Positions 17,345 through 26,002 of a stretch of DNA of 64,000 nt are shown here, piece after piece (position 1 is the first letter of the stretch; each line of letters opens with the position of its first letter). The notes under the pieces were generated by a model that saw only the letters and a program-made list of their open reading frames with translations, was not told the origin of the DNA and did no database searches. Source of the DNA: Actinomycetes bacterium. Its GTDB lineage: Bacteria; Actinomycetota; Actinomycetes; Propionibacteriales; Propionibacteriaceae. The translations under genes and the position numbers were made by a program. Where the stretch lies: positions 1 to 64,000 of the forward strand of contig JAEVYS010000108.1 in assembly GCA_023392635.1 (NCBI GenBank), read 5' to 3'.

Positions 17345-18186
17345 GCGCGTCCCCCGGCGTAGAAGTCCTCGACGGTCGGCAGCCGATCCCCCGGCCGGGC
17401 CAGGTCGAGGCGCGCGGTGGCCACCAGACCGCGGGTGTAGGGATGCTTCGCCGCGGTGAACAACTCCGCCACGGTGCCGGTCTCCACGACCTCGCCGTCC
17501 AGCATCACCATCACCCGGTCGCACACCTGGGAGACCACGGCGAGGTCGTGGCTGATGAACAGGCAGGCGGCGCCGGCGGCACTGAGCACCTCGTCCAGCT
17601 TCTGCAGGACGAGCGCCTGGACGGTCACATCCAGGGCGGTGGTCGGCTCGTCGCAGATCACCAGGTCGGGTGAGTTGATCAGCGCCATGGCAAGGACGAC
17701 CCGCTGGCGCTGCCCGCCGGAGAGCTGGTGCGGGAACGCGTCCGCCACCCGGATCGGATCGGCCAGGCCGACCTCCCCCAGCATCGCCACCACGCGCTCG
17801 CGCGCCGGGCCGGACTCCGCGCCCTGGTGGAGCCGCAGCACCTCCGCCACCTGACGCCCCACCCGCATCGTCGGGTCGAGCGCGGTCATCGGTTCCTGGA
17901 AGACCATCGACATGACGTCGCCCCGCAGCCTGGCCAGCCCACGCTCCGGCCGCCCGACGATCTCGGTGCCGGCGAGGCGGACCGACCCGCTCAGGTGCGC
18001 GTTCTCCGGCAGCAGGCCCATCACCGCCAGTGCCGTCACCGTCTTGCCCGAGCCCGATTCGCCGATCACCCCGAGTCGTTGCCCGGCGTCGAGACGGAAG
18101 CTCACCCCCCGGACGGCATCGACGCGGCGCCGCCCGAAGCTCACCGACAGGTCCTCGACCTCGAGGAGGCTCGCGCCGGTGGTCAT
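17341..18186 (-). CDS. Dipeptide/oligopeptide ABC transporter ATP-binding protein (DppD/OppD type)
   Basis: A 281-residue ABC ATPase. Walker A GESGSGKTV, signature LSGGQRQRVVLAMAL, Walker B LVICDEPTTALD and switch HDLAVV are present. The segment HPYTRGLVA near the C-terminus is typical of the Opp/Dpp family. Its ATG overlaps the stop of the permease gene (ATGA) and its stop overlaps the GTG of the second ATPase, so the two ATPases are likely made in equal amounts as a heterodimer. Confidence 0.93.
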   Translation of the reverse strand: MTTGASLLEVEDLSVSFGRRRVDAVRGVSFRLDAGQRLGVIGESGSGKTVTALAVMGLLPENAHLSGSVRLAGTEIVGRPERGLARLRGDVMSMVFQEPMTALDPTMRVGRQVAEVLRLHQGAESGPARERVVAMLGEVGLADPIRVADAFPHQLSGGQRQRVVLAMALINSPDLVICDEPTTALDVTVQALVLQKLDEVLSAAGAACLFISHDLAVVSQVCDRVMVMLDGEVVETGTVAELFTAAKHPYTRGLVATARLDLARPGDRLPTVEDFYAGGRA

Positions 18187-18995
18187 GACACCTCCCGCAG
18201 CCGAGGATCGAGGTAGTCGCGCAAGCCGTCGCCGAGCAGGTTGAACCCCAGCACCGCGAGGGCGATCGCCAGGCCCGGCCACAGTGCCTGCAGCGGCGCC
18301 ACGCCCATCAGCTCCTGCGCATCGCGCAGCATGTTGCCCCACGTCGGGTTCGGTCGCGGCGTGGCCAGCCCGAGGTAGGAAAGGGCCGCCTCCGCGAGGA
18401 TCGCCAGCGCGAACCCGACCGAGGCCTGGACCCCGACGAGCGGGGCGATGTTGGGCAGGACGTGCCGTCCCGCCACCGCCCAGCGCGAGGTCCCGGACGC
18501 ACGGGCGGCCAGGACGAAGTCGCTCGCCATCACCTGCAGCGACCCGGCGCGTGCCACGCGGGCGAACGCGGGGATGCTCGCGATGCCGATCGCCGCCATG
18601 GCGGTGAGGGTCGAGCCGCCGAACACGGCCGCCAGCAGGATCGCGAGCAGGAGCGCGGGAAACGCGTAGACCACATCGGCGACCCTCATCACCACGTCGT
18701 CGATCCAGCCCCCGGCCTGGCCGGCGAGCATGCCCAACGGGACGCCCACCGCCGCGGCGAGCCCGACGGAGATGATGCCGACGAACAACACCGTCCGAGC
18801 CCCCACCATGAGCCGGCTGACGGTGTCGATGCCGAAGCCGTCCGTGCCGAGGAGGTGCGGCCAGCCGGGCCCGAGGAGCCGCTGGCCCGCGACGACCCGG
18901 AGCGGGTCGAACGGCGTCCAGAAGACCGAAACGACGGCCGTCATCACGACCAGGCCGACCAGGACCAGCCCGATCACCAGTTGGGCGCGCTTCAC
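18183..18995 (-). CDS. Peptide-type ABC transporter permease (DppC type)
   Basis: A 270-residue permease with an N-terminal membrane segment (QLVIGLVLVGLVVMTAVVSV), a periplasmic stretch with the LGTDGFGIDTVSRL motif that marks DppC/OppC proteins, and five further membrane segments. The EAA-type loop lies at ARASGTSRWAVAGRHVLPN. The GTG start overlaps the stop of the other permease gene (GTGA). Confidence 0.92.
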   Translation of the reverse strand: MKRAQLVIGLVLVGLVVMTAVVSVFWTPFDPLRVVAGQRLLGPGWPHLLGTDGFGIDTVSRLMVGARTVLFVGIISVGLAAAVGVPLGMLAGQAGGWIDDVVMRVADVVYAFPALLLAILLAAVFGGSTLTAMAAIGIASIPAFARVARAGSLQVMASDFVLAARASGTSRWAVAGRHVLPNIAPLVGVQASVGFALAILAEAALSYLGLATPRPNPTWGNMLRDAQELMGVAPLQALWPGLAIALAVLGFNLLGDGLRDYLDPRLREVS

Positions 18996-19972
18996 GACGT
19001 CACCTGGTGCTCATCGGCGCCCGCGGTCGCGGCCTGGCGCGGGTCGATCAGCAGATAGGAGAAGTCGACGAGCGCACTGATCAGGAGCACGGCGAGGACG
19101 AGGAACATCACCGTGCCCTGCACCACGACCAGGTCGCGCTGGCCCACCGCGGTGAGCAGGAGTGAGCCGAGTCCGGGCAGCGTGTACACCGATTCCACCA
19201 CGATCGCGCCGACCAGGACCGTCGACAGCTGCAGCCCGATGACGGTGACCAGCGAGATCGCCGCGTTGCGCACGCCGTGGCGCAGCAGGGCGCGCATGGG
19301 CGTCCACCCGATGGAGCGCGCGGTGCGGAAGTAGTCCTCGTTGAGCACGTCGATGAACGCCGAGCGGACGTAGCGGATCAGCACCGCGGCCTGGACGAGG
19401 GCGAGGGTGAACACGGGCAGCACCAGGTGCGCCGCCCACTGCGCAGGGTTCCGGGCGAGCGGGACGTAGCCGTTGGCAGGCAGCCAGTGGAGTCCCACCG
19501 AGAACACCAGCACCAGCAGGATGCCGCCCCAGAACACCGGGACGGCCATGCCCACCTGGGCGGCGGCGCTGATCGTGAAGCCGGGCCACGAGCGCCGCTT
19601 CAGCGCGGCGACCATTCCGGCGGGCAGGGCGATCAGCAGGGATCCGAGCAGGCCGAACAGGACCAGCCAGAGCGTCACCGCGATGCGCGGGGCGAGCAGT
19701 GCCAGCACCGGCTGGCCGTTGAGGTGCGAGTGGCCGAAGTCGCCGACCACGAGGCCGCCGAGCCAGCTCAGGTACTGCACCGGCAGCGGCCGGTCCAGGC
19801 CGAGCTGGGCGCGCAGCTTCGCGACGGCCTCGGGGGTGGCGTCCGTGCCGAGCAGCACCTGCGCCACGTCCCCCGGCAGCGCGTTGGTCAGCAGGAAGAT
19901 GAGCAGCGACGCGCCCAGCAGGCTGACGAGGAACACGCCGAGCCGCCGCAGGACGCGCAGGGCGAGGTGCAT
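18992..19972 (-). CDS. Peptide-type ABC transporter permease (DppB type)
   Basis: A 326-residue permease. The N-terminus (RVLRRLGVFLVSLLGASLLI) and LRAQLGLDRPLPVQYLSWL segment are typical of DppB/OppB, and the EAA loop is visible at RTARSIGWTPMRALLRHGVR. Six membrane segments are predicted by eye. The gene lies 12 bases after the binding-protein gene. Confidence 0.92.
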   Translation of the reverse strand: MHLALRVLRRLGVFLVSLLGASLLIFLLTNALPGDVAQVLLGTDATPEAVAKLRAQLGLDRPLPVQYLSWLGGLVVGDFGHSHLNGQPVLALLAPRIAVTLWLVLFGLLGSLLIALPAGMVAALKRRSWPGFTISAAAQVGMAVPVFWGGILLVLVFSVGLHWLPANGYVPLARNPAQWAAHLVLPVFTLALVQAAVLIRYVRSAFIDVLNEDYFRTARSIGWTPMRALLRHGVRNAAISLVTVIGLQLSTVLVGAIVVESVYTLPGLGSLLLTAVGQRDLVVVQGTVMFLVLAVLLISALVDFSYLLIDPRQAATAGADEHQVTS

Positions 19973-19984
19973 GGACCTGCCGTC

Positions 19985-21538
19985 CTACCGGCTGGTGATC
20001 GTGGTCAGGTCGAAACTGAGCGTGGTGGCGTTCTGGGCGACCCCGGAGATGGTCGCCTTGGTGATCACCAGGTTCGGCAGCGCGAACAGCCAGATCGCCG
20101 CCGCGTCGTCGGCGAGGTACCGGACGGCCTGCTTCATCAGCTCGTTGGCCTGCTCGTCGGAGGTCGCCTCGTCGGCCGCGGTGTAGAGCCCGGCGAACTT
20201 CGGGTCGCCGTAGTGCCAGTAGTACTTCGGGTTGGCGAACTTGCCCAGGTCGCGGGCTTCGACGTGCGCGACGATCGTCATGTCGTAGTCGCCGTTGGTG
20301 AAGACCTCAGAGAGCCAGCGGCTGAAGTCGAGCTCCTCGATCTTGACGTTCACGCCGACGTCGGCGAGCTGGCTGGCGACGAACTGGGCCGACTTCACCG
20401 CGTACGGCACGACCGGGACGCGCAGGCGCAGGCTCAGCGGCGACTTCGCGTCGTAGCCGGCCTGCTTCAGCAGGGTCCTGGCCTTGTCGGGATCGAACGG
20501 GTTGGTGCCGGAGAGGTCCTCGTACCACGGGTCGGTGGGCACCGCCATCGACCCGATCAGGGTGCCCTGGCCGTTCCAGACCGTGTCCATCAGGGCCTTG
20601 CGGTCGATCGCCATCGTCAGCGCCTGACGGACGGGCAGCTTCGCCAGCGCCTTGTTGTCATGGTTCAGGCCGAGCACCACCTCGCCGTTGGTGGTGCCGC
20701 TGATCGTGGTGTACAGGCTGGTGTCGGAGAACTGCGACAGCGCGTCCGGCGCCTGGAGGTTGGAGATCACGTCCAGGTCGCCGCTCAGCATGGCGGCGTT
20801 CATCGCGTTGGGATCGGCGAAGTAGCGGAAGGTGACCTCGTCGAACCGGGCGGGGTTGGCCCAGTAGTTGTCGTTCTTGGCGAGGACGACGTTCTGCCCC
20901 TGGTTGTGGGCCTTGACGCTGTAGGGCCCGGAGCCGGCGCTGGCGGTGTTGAGGTCGCCGGAGAACGACGGGTCGAGGATCATGCCGAGCGTCGAGGACA
21001 TGTCGTACAGCCACATCGTCGAGGGGTGCACGAGCGTGACCTGCACCTGCGCGGGGTCGGGAGCGGTCGCGTCCGCCACCACAGCCAATTGGGCGCGAAG
21101 GGTCTCGGTGAGCTTCGGATCAGCCTTCATCCGGGTGATGTTCGCGACGACGGCGGCCCCGTCGACCGGCTTGCCGGAGGCGAACTTCGCCGCCGGGTTC
21201 AGGTGGAACGTGTAGGTGGTGCGGTCGGAACTGACCTCCCACGCCTGGGCCAGGAGCGGCTTGACGGCCCCGCTGGAGTCGACCTTCACGAGGGTCTCGT
21301 ACACGTTGTAGAGGAGCACCTGCGGAATCGAGGCGGCGGTGTTGTGCCACGGGTCCATGGAGGCGGGCTCGAGCGTTGCGCCCACCGACAGCGTGCGGAG
21401 CTGGTTGCTGCTGCTGGGGGGCGACGAGGCCGGCGCGCACGCCGCGAGGATCACCGCCAGCGCCAGCCCGAGCAGCGCCGCGAGCGCCCTGCCCGAGCGG
21501 GAGCGGGAACGCACCGGCGTTGCGGCGACGTGGGTCAT
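19985..21538 (-). CDS. Solute-binding lipoprotein of peptide-type ABC importer (family 5)
   Basis: A 517-residue extracytoplasmic substrate-binding protein. The N-terminus has a basic region, a hydrophobic core (ALAALLGLALAVILAAC) and a lipobox LAAC with the lipid-modified cysteine at 34. The mature part follows the SBP family 5 pattern (LEPASMDPWHNTAAS, VRQALTMAIDRKALMD, PFDPDKARTLLKQAGY). It leads the operon. Substrate could be peptides, nickel chelates or others; sequence alone does not decide. A GGAGGG ribosome site precedes the ATG. Confidence 0.92.
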   Translation of the reverse strand: MTHVAATPVRSRSRSGRALAALLGLALAVILAACAPASSPPSSSNQLRTLSVGATLEPASMDPWHNTAASIPQVLLYNVYETLVKVDSSGAVKPLLAQAWEVSSDRTTYTFHLNPAAKFASGKPVDGAAVVANITRMKADPKLTETLRAQLAVVADATAPDPAQVQVTLVHPSTMWLYDMSSTLGMILDPSFSGDLNTASAGSGPYSVKAHNQGQNVVLAKNDNYWANPARFDEVTFRYFADPNAMNAAMLSGDLDVISNLQAPDALSQFSDTSLYTTISGTTNGEVVLGLNHDNKALAKLPVRQALTMAIDRKALMDTVWNGQGTLIGSMAVPTDPWYEDLSGTNPFDPDKARTLLKQAGYDAKSPLSLRLRVPVVPYAVKSAQFVASQLADVGVNVKIEELDFSRWLSEVFTNGDYDMTIVAHVEARDLGKFANPKYYWHYGDPKFAGLYTAADEATSDEQANELMKQAVRYLADDAAAIWLFALPNLVITKATISGVAQNATTLSFDLTTITSR

Positions 21539-21583
21539 CAGCCCTCCACGGTATCTGGCCCCGCGACGCGAGGAAGCGCAAAG

Positions 21584-21602
21584 AGTCTAGCGGAGCGCTC
21601 CG
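21584..21602 (-). promoter_or_regulatory. Candidate -10 box and operator palindrome upstream of the ABC operon
   Basis: On the minus strand TAGACT (21589-21584) could be a -10 box, and the perfect 12-base palindrome CGGAGCGCTCCG (21591-21602) lies immediately upstream, where a regulator would block polymerase. No good -35 is visible. No cognate regulator is encoded beside the operon. Confidence 0.35.
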
Positions 21603-21634
21603 CCGGGCCCGCGGCACCCGCGATGCGGGCCGAT

Positions 21635-21663
21635 TTGGGTATCCGGCGGGTCTCACCTAAGCT
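21635..21663 (+). promoter_or_regulatory. Promoter of initiator tRNA gene
   Basis: TTGGGT (21635-21640), a 17-base spacer and TAAGCT (21658-21663) end 11 bases before the tRNA. Spacing and position are good for a primary-sigma promoter. Confidence 0.5.
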
Positions 21664-21674
21664 GGTCGAGGCGA

Positions 21675-21748
21675 CGCGGGGTGGAGCAGCTCGGTAGCTC
21701 GCTGGGCTCATAACCCAGAGGTCACAGGTTCAAATCCTGTCCCCGCTA
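21675..21748 (+). tRNA. Initiator tRNA-fMet (CAU)
   Basis: A full cloverleaf: acceptor CGCGGGG/CCCCGCT, D-stem GAGC/GCTC, anticodon stem CTGGG/CCCAG with loop CTCATAA (anticodon CAT) and T-stem ACAGG/CCTGT. Initiator marks are the unpaired C1 x U72, the A11-U24 pair in the D-stem and three G-C pairs next to the anticodon loop. The CCA end is not encoded (ACGA follows). A strong terminator lies 6 bases downstream. Confidence 0.97.
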
Positions 21749-21753
21749 CGAAC

Positions 21754-21802
21754 GGAACCCGCTTCCCGTCCGGCTGAACAGTCGGACCGGGAAGCGGGTT
21801 CC
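21754..21802 (+). terminator. Terminator after tRNA-fMet
   Basis: A 15-base perfect stem (GGAACCCGCTTCCCG at 21754-21768 with CGGGAAGCGGGTTCC at 21788-21802), which continues with TCCG/CGGA after a one-base bulge. A short mixed T-rich stretch (TGCGTTTCC) follows. Confidence 0.8.
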
Positions 21803-21837
21803 TGCGTTTCCGGCGTCCGTTCGGCCAGACTGTTGGC

Positions 21838-22080
21838 GTGGACATCGCGATCGGCGAGGACATGATCCGCCTCGGCCAGCTGCTCAAGTACGCCAACGTC
21901 GTCCTGGACGGCGGCGAGGCGAAAGCCCTGGTAGCAGGGGGCCACGTGCGTGTGGACGGCGAGGTGGAGACCCGCCGCGGACGACAGGTGCGGGTGGGCT
22001 CCCTCGTCGAGGTCGACCTCCCCGGCGGCCTTCACCAACTCAGGATCGTCGGCGACGACCCGCCCGCTGCCGACGGGTGA
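21838..22080 (+). CDS. S4-domain RNA-binding protein (YbcJ-like)
   Basis: An 80-residue protein almost entirely made of an S4 RNA-binding fold: IRLGQLLKYANVVLDGGEAK then GHVRVDGEVETRRGRQVRVG. This matches the small YbcJ/RNA-binding S4 family. The GTG start lies 35 bases after the tRNA terminator. It is expected to bind structured RNA, possibly ribosomal; no partner is shown by the context. Confidence 0.85.
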   Translation: MDIAIGEDMIRLGQLLKYANVVLDGGEAKALVAGGHVRVDGEVETRRGRQVRVGSLVEVDLPGGLHQLRIVGDDPPAADG

Positions 22081-22099
22081 GCCGCGCCCCCGGGAGCGC

Positions 22100-22315
22100 T
22101 CAGTCGGTGTGCGGCTCGCCGGGGTCGACGTACCCCTCGGCGACCCGGCGACGCCCGCCGGTGGCGCGCTCGGCCGCCACCTGCTGGTCCTCGTCCTGGC
22201 CGCCCTGGCCGCGTGACCCGGCCGCCACGCTGGGCATCGGTACCTCGCCGCCGTCGCCACGAACGGACGCCTCGGAGCCGTCCGTGCCGCGAACCGGTTC
22301 GTCGAACTCGCTCAT
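22100..22315 (-). CDS. Small hydrophilic protein, unknown function
   Basis: A 71-residue protein rich in Gly, Glu, Asp, Arg and Gln with no hydrophobic segment, so probably disordered. Support is the AGGAGG ribosome site 6 bases before the ATG and the position divergent from helR, sharing a 217-base intergenic region with the rifamycin-type palindrome. I do not recognise a family. Confidence 0.5.
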   Translation of the reverse strand: MSEFDEPVRGTDGSEASVRGDGGEVPMPSVAAGSRGQGGQDEDQQVAAERATGGRRRVAEGYVDPGEPHTD

Positions 22316-22435
22316 CGCTGCCTCCTGTCGGCTTCCCCTTACCCCTCGGGGGCAGGAGCGGACACCGGGGCGCGGTGCGGGAGAGGGAGGAACGGCAGCG
22401 TGGCGGCCTTCCTCACTTCCAAGGTATAGCGGGTG

Positions 22436-22458
22436 GGGGGTCTTGCCGCAAGGCCCCC
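22436..22458 (+). promoter_or_regulatory. Rifamycin-associated element (RAE)-like palindrome upstream of helR
   Basis: A 23-base near-perfect inverted repeat, GGGGGTCTTGC-C-GCAAGGCCCCC, with one mismatch (T22441/G22453). The core CTTGCCGCAAG and its GC-rich flanks match my memory of the RAE, a palindrome in front of rifamycin-inducible genes in Streptomyces and relatives. It lies 75 bases upstream of the helR start. Its exact position relative to a promoter is not clear, as no convincing -35/-10 pair was found. Confidence 0.7.
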
Positions 22459-22532
22459 GACCGGGCGCACACTGTGGGCTGTTCGTCAGCCGTTCTCCCT
22501 AGTCAGCTGACACTTCTCGGAGGAGATGGCCC

Positions 22533-24716
22533 TTGCCGACCGACGTATTCGCCCTGCCGGACCGGCTGGCGGCGAAAGCCGACCCGTCCCTGATCGGGCG
22601 CGATCGCGCCCACTTCGCAGCCGTCGCCGAGCAGCTGCGCCTGCGCCTGGTCGGCCTCGCCCAGCAGTTGGCGCTGTTGCGCAGCTCACCCGGGGGCAGG
22701 GGGCGTGGCGCGGTCGACCGGGACATGGAGATCCACCGGCTCACCGGCCAGCTGCGGATGCTCCAGCGCTACGGACTGGACGTCTGCCTGGGGCGGATGG
22801 TGCGAGCCGGTGATCCGGAGCCGGTCTACCTCGGCCGGATCGGGCTCACCGACGGCGCGGACGGCCAGCTGCTGCTGGACTGGCGCACGCCCGCCGCCGA
22901 GCCGTTCTTCGCAGCGACGCCGGCCGAACCGATGGGCCTGGTGAGCCGACGGCGCTACCGCTGGGGCGACGGCCGCATCCGTGACTACTGGGACGAAGTC
23001 CTCGCCCCCGGCCCGATCCCCCACGACGTCGCCCTGGATGATGACTCGGCGTTCCTCGCGAGCCTCGGTGCCAGCCGCTCGCCGCGGATGCGGGACGTCC
23101 TCAGCACGATCCAGGCCGAGCAGGACGCGATCATCCGCGCCGGCTCGCGAGGTGCCCTCGTCGTCGATGGCGGACCGGGAACGGGCAAGACGGTCGTCGC
23201 CCTCCACCGCGCCGCCTACCTGCTCTACGCCGACCCCCGCCTCAGCGGGCAGCGGGGCGGCGTCCTCGTGGTCGGACCCCACCAGCCCTTCCTGAGCTAC
23301 ATCTCCGACGTGCTGCCCGGACTCGGCGAGGAGGGGGTGCAGGCCTGCACGCTGCGCGACCTTCTCCCCGAAGGGACTGCCGCCGTCCCCGAGACCGATC
23401 CGGAGGTCTCCCGGCTCAAGTCCTCCGCCGCGATGGTGGGGGCGATCGAGCCGGCCGTGGCGCTCTACGAGGAACCCCCCGCGACGGGTCTTGCCGTCGA
23501 GACCGACTGGTCCGACTTCTGGCTGACCCCCACCGACTGGGCCGAGGCCTTCGACGCTCCCGACCCGGGCACGCCGCACAACGAGGCGAGGGACGTGGTC
23601 TGGGAAGCCCTCCTCGACATCGTCGTCGACAAGTTCGACGACGAGGAGGTGGAGGAAGAGCTCGTCCGCAGCTCGCTGCTACGCAACGACGAGCTCAAGG
23701 ACACCTTCCGTCGGGCCTGGCCCATCCTCGACCCGGACGAGCTCGTGGGTGACCTGTGGTCGGTCCCCGCCTACCTGCGACGCTGCGCACCCTGGCTCAC
23801 CCGTGAGCAGGTACTGCGGCTGCAACGGGCCGAGCCCACGGCATGGACCGTGGCCGACCTGCCGTTGCTCGACGCCGCCCGGCAGCGGATCGGCGACCCG
23901 CGCGCCTCCGTGCGCCGGCGACGCCTGGAGGCCGAGCGCGCCGCCCAGCGCGAGTACATGGACCCGATCGTCGACTACCTGCTCGCCACCGACGACGACC
24001 CGGAGAGCACGCTGATCATGCTGCGTGGGGACGACCTGCGGCGCAGCCTCCTCGACGACGACGCGGTGCCCGGCACGGACCCGGACGTGCTCGCCGGGCC
24101 GTTCGCCCACGTGATCGTGGACGAGGCACAGGAGCTCACCGATGCGGAATGGCAACTCCTGGTGCGACGCTGCCCGTCGCGCAGCTTCACGATCGTGGGC
24201 GACCGCGCCCAGGCCAGGCACGGCTTCGCGGCCACCTGGCGCGAGCGACTCGAGCCGCTCGGCTTCCGCGAGGTGCGGGTCGCGACGCTGGACGTCAACT
24301 ACCGGACGCCCGCGGAGGTGATGGCCGAGGCCGAACCGGTGATCCGTGCCGAGCTGCCGGACGCGAACGTGCCGATCTCGATCCGCAGGAACGGGCTGCC
24401 GGTCGTCCACGGGTCGGCCTCCGGTCTTCACGCCTGCGTGGACGAATGGCTCGCCGGGAATCCCGAGGGCACGGCCTGCGTCATCGGCGCGCCGGAGTTC
24501 GCGGGAACCGAGCGGGTGCGCTCGTTGACCCCCGAGACGGTGAAGGGCCTCGAGTTCGACCTGGTCGTGTTGGTGAACCCGGAGTCGTTCCCCGACGGCA
24601 TCGAGGGCGCTGTCGACCGCTACGTGTCGATGACGCGGACGACCCGCCGGCTCGTCGTGCTCAGCGACCCCGAAGGGGGCGAGACGCCCCGCCGTGAGTC
24701 GATTCCCGGCCCCTAG
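22533..24716 (+). CDS. helR: HelR-type RNA polymerase-recycling ATPase (rifamycin tolerance)
   Basis: A 727-residue superfamily 1 helicase-like ATPase of the HelD/HelR group. A charged N-terminal region (about 1-75) could form the coiled-coil arm that enters the secondary channel; Walker A GGPGTGKT is at about 212-219, the Walker B/Q region VDEAQELTDAEW near 531, and C-terminal motifs VKGLEFDLVVL and RYVSMTRTTRRLVVL. HelR proteins displace rifamycins from RNA polymerase and release stalled polymerase. The acidic insert after Walker A (about 280-380) fits the channel loop region. The TTG start is chosen because GGAGGAG lies 7 bases upstream. The RAE-like palindrome upstream supports HelR rather than plain HelD. 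Confidence 0.88.
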   Translation: MPTDVFALPDRLAAKADPSLIGRDRAHFAAVAEQLRLRLVGLAQQLALLRSSPGGRGRGAVDRDMEIHRLTGQLRMLQRYGLDVCLGRMVRAGDPEPVYLGRIGLTDGADGQLLLDWRTPAAEPFFAATPAEPMGLVSRRRYRWGDGRIRDYWDEVLAPGPIPHDVALDDDSAFLASLGASRSPRMRDVLSTIQAEQDAIIRAGSRGALVVDGGPGTGKTVVALHRAAYLLYADPRLSGQRGGVLVVGPHQPFLSYISDVLPGLGEEGVQACTLRDLLPEGTAAVPETDPEVSRLKSSAAMVGAIEPAVALYEEPPATGLAVETDWSDFWLTPTDWAEAFDAPDPGTPHNEARDVVWEALLDIVVDKFDDEEVEEELVRSSLLRNDELKDTFRRAWPILDPDELVGDLWSVPAYLRRCAPWLTREQVLRLQRAEPTAWTVADLPLLDAARQRIGDPRASVRRRRLEAERAAQREYMDPIVDYLLATDDDPESTLIMLRGDDLRRSLLDDDAVPGTDPDVLAGPFAHVIVDEAQELTDAEWQLLVRRCPSRSFTIVGDRAQARHGFAATWRERLEPLGFREVRVATLDVNYRTPAEVMAEAEPVIRAELPDANVPISIRRNGLPVVHGSASGLHACVDEWLAGNPEGTACVIGAPEFAGTERVRSLTPETVKGLEFDLVVLVNPESFPDGIEGAVDRYVSMTRTTRRLVVLSDPEGGETPRRESIPGP

Positions 24717-24753
24717 ACTCCACAGCGCCGAGACCAGCCGACCGGGAGCAGCC

Positions 24754-25962
24754 ATGACCTACGACGTGAGTGAACTGCGCGGGCGCTTCCCCTCACTGGC
24801 GTCCGGTATCGCGCACTTCGACGGGCCCGGTGGCACCCAGACGCCGCGCGAGGTGGCCGACGCGATGGCGGCAACGCTCACCGCGCCGCTGTCGAACCGC
24901 GGCACCGTCGGGCTTCCGGAACGGAACGCCGACGCCGCCGTCGCCGCCTTCCGCTCCGCGTACTCCGACCTCCTCGGGGTGGCCGCGGATGGCATCGTCC
25001 ACGGCCGCAGCGCCACCCAGCTGACCTACGACTTCTCGCGGGCGCTGTCCCGGGAGTGGCGGGCGGACGATGAAGTGGTGGTCAGCCGGCTCGACCACGA
25101 CGCGAACGTACGGCCCTGGGTGCAGGCGGCCGCGCGCGTCGGGGCCACCGTCCGCTGGATCGACTTCGACCCGGCGACCGGCGAGGTCGACGGTGCCAGC
25201 GTGGAGGCCGCACTCACCCCGCGGACGCGACTGGTCGCGATCACGGGCGCCTGCAACCTGATCGGCACCCGCCCGCCCGTGGCGCGCATCGCTGCGGCGG
25301 CGCACGCCGTGGGTGCGCTGGTCTGGGTCGACGGAGTGCACTACGCGGCGCACCAGTTCGTCGACGTCGCCGCGCTGGGTGCCGACTTCTTCGTGTGCTC
25401 CCCGTACAAGTTCCTCGGCCCGCACTGCGCGGTCCTCGCCGCGGAGCCGGAACTGCTCGAGGGCGTCCGGCCGGACAAGCTGCTCCCCTCGACCGACGCC
25501 GTCCCCGAGCGCTTCGAGCTCGGCACGTTGCCGTACGAAGTGCTTGCCGGCGCCACCGCGGCGGTCGACGTCCTTGCTTCCCTCAGCCCGGGGGGCGCCC
25601 TCACCAGGCGCGAACGGCTCCGCGCGTCCTTCCACGCCGTCGACGCCCACGAATCGGCGTTGCGTGCGACGCTCGAGGACGGCCTCGCAGCGCTCGGGGC
25701 GGGCCGCGTCGTGTTGCACTCGCTCGCCGCGGAGCGCACGCCGACGCTGCTGCTGACCTTTCCGGGGCGCCGGAGCGTGGACGCGTACCGGTTCCTGGCC
25801 GCTCGGGACGTGCTGGCGCCGGCCGGGTCCTTCTACGCCTACGAGCCGTTCCGCCGGCTCGGTCTTGCCGACGAGACCGCCCTGCGGCTCGGGCTGGCCC
25901 CCTACAGCACCGGCGAGGACGTGCAACGCGTCCTCGCCGGGCTGGAGGCCTTCCTGGGCTGA
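24754..25962 (+). CDS. Cysteine desulfurase-like aminotransferase class V protein
   Basis: A 402-residue PLP-dependent fold type I enzyme. The PLP lysine is in CSPYKFLGPH and the cofactor Asp in VWVDGVHYAAH. The sequence fits the cysteine desulfurase-like group around Vibrio VC1184 (TIGR01976), whose reaction is not established, rather than IscS or SufS: the mobile cysteine loop of true desulfurases is not evident. The ATG at 24754 has a GGGAG site upstream. A TAGACT hexamer over the helR stop may be its own -10 box. Confidence 0.83.
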   Translation: MTYDVSELRGRFPSLASGIAHFDGPGGTQTPREVADAMAATLTAPLSNRGTVGLPERNADAAVAAFRSAYSDLLGVAADGIVHGRSATQLTYDFSRALSREWRADDEVVVSRLDHDANVRPWVQAAARVGATVRWIDFDPATGEVDGASVEAALTPRTRLVAITGACNLIGTRPPVARIAAAAHAVGALVWVDGVHYAAHQFVDVAALGADFFVCSPYKFLGPHCAVLAAEPELLEGVRPDKLLPSTDAVPERFELGTLPYEVLAGATAAVDVLASLSPGGALTRRERLRASFHAVDAHESALRATLEDGLAALGAGRVVLHSLAAERTPTLLLTFPGRRSVDAYRFLAARDVLAPAGSFYAYEPFRRLGLADETALRLGLAPYSTGEDVQRVLAGLEAFLG

Positions 25963-26002
25963 CGAAGCCGGGGGGACGTCCGCCCGGATCAGGTCGCAGC
26001 GA

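Noticed and set aside
21675..21748. Could the tRNA be an attachment site for an integrated element?
   Set aside because: No integrase, direct repeat of the tRNA 3' end or atypical gene content follows; the downstream genes are housekeeping.
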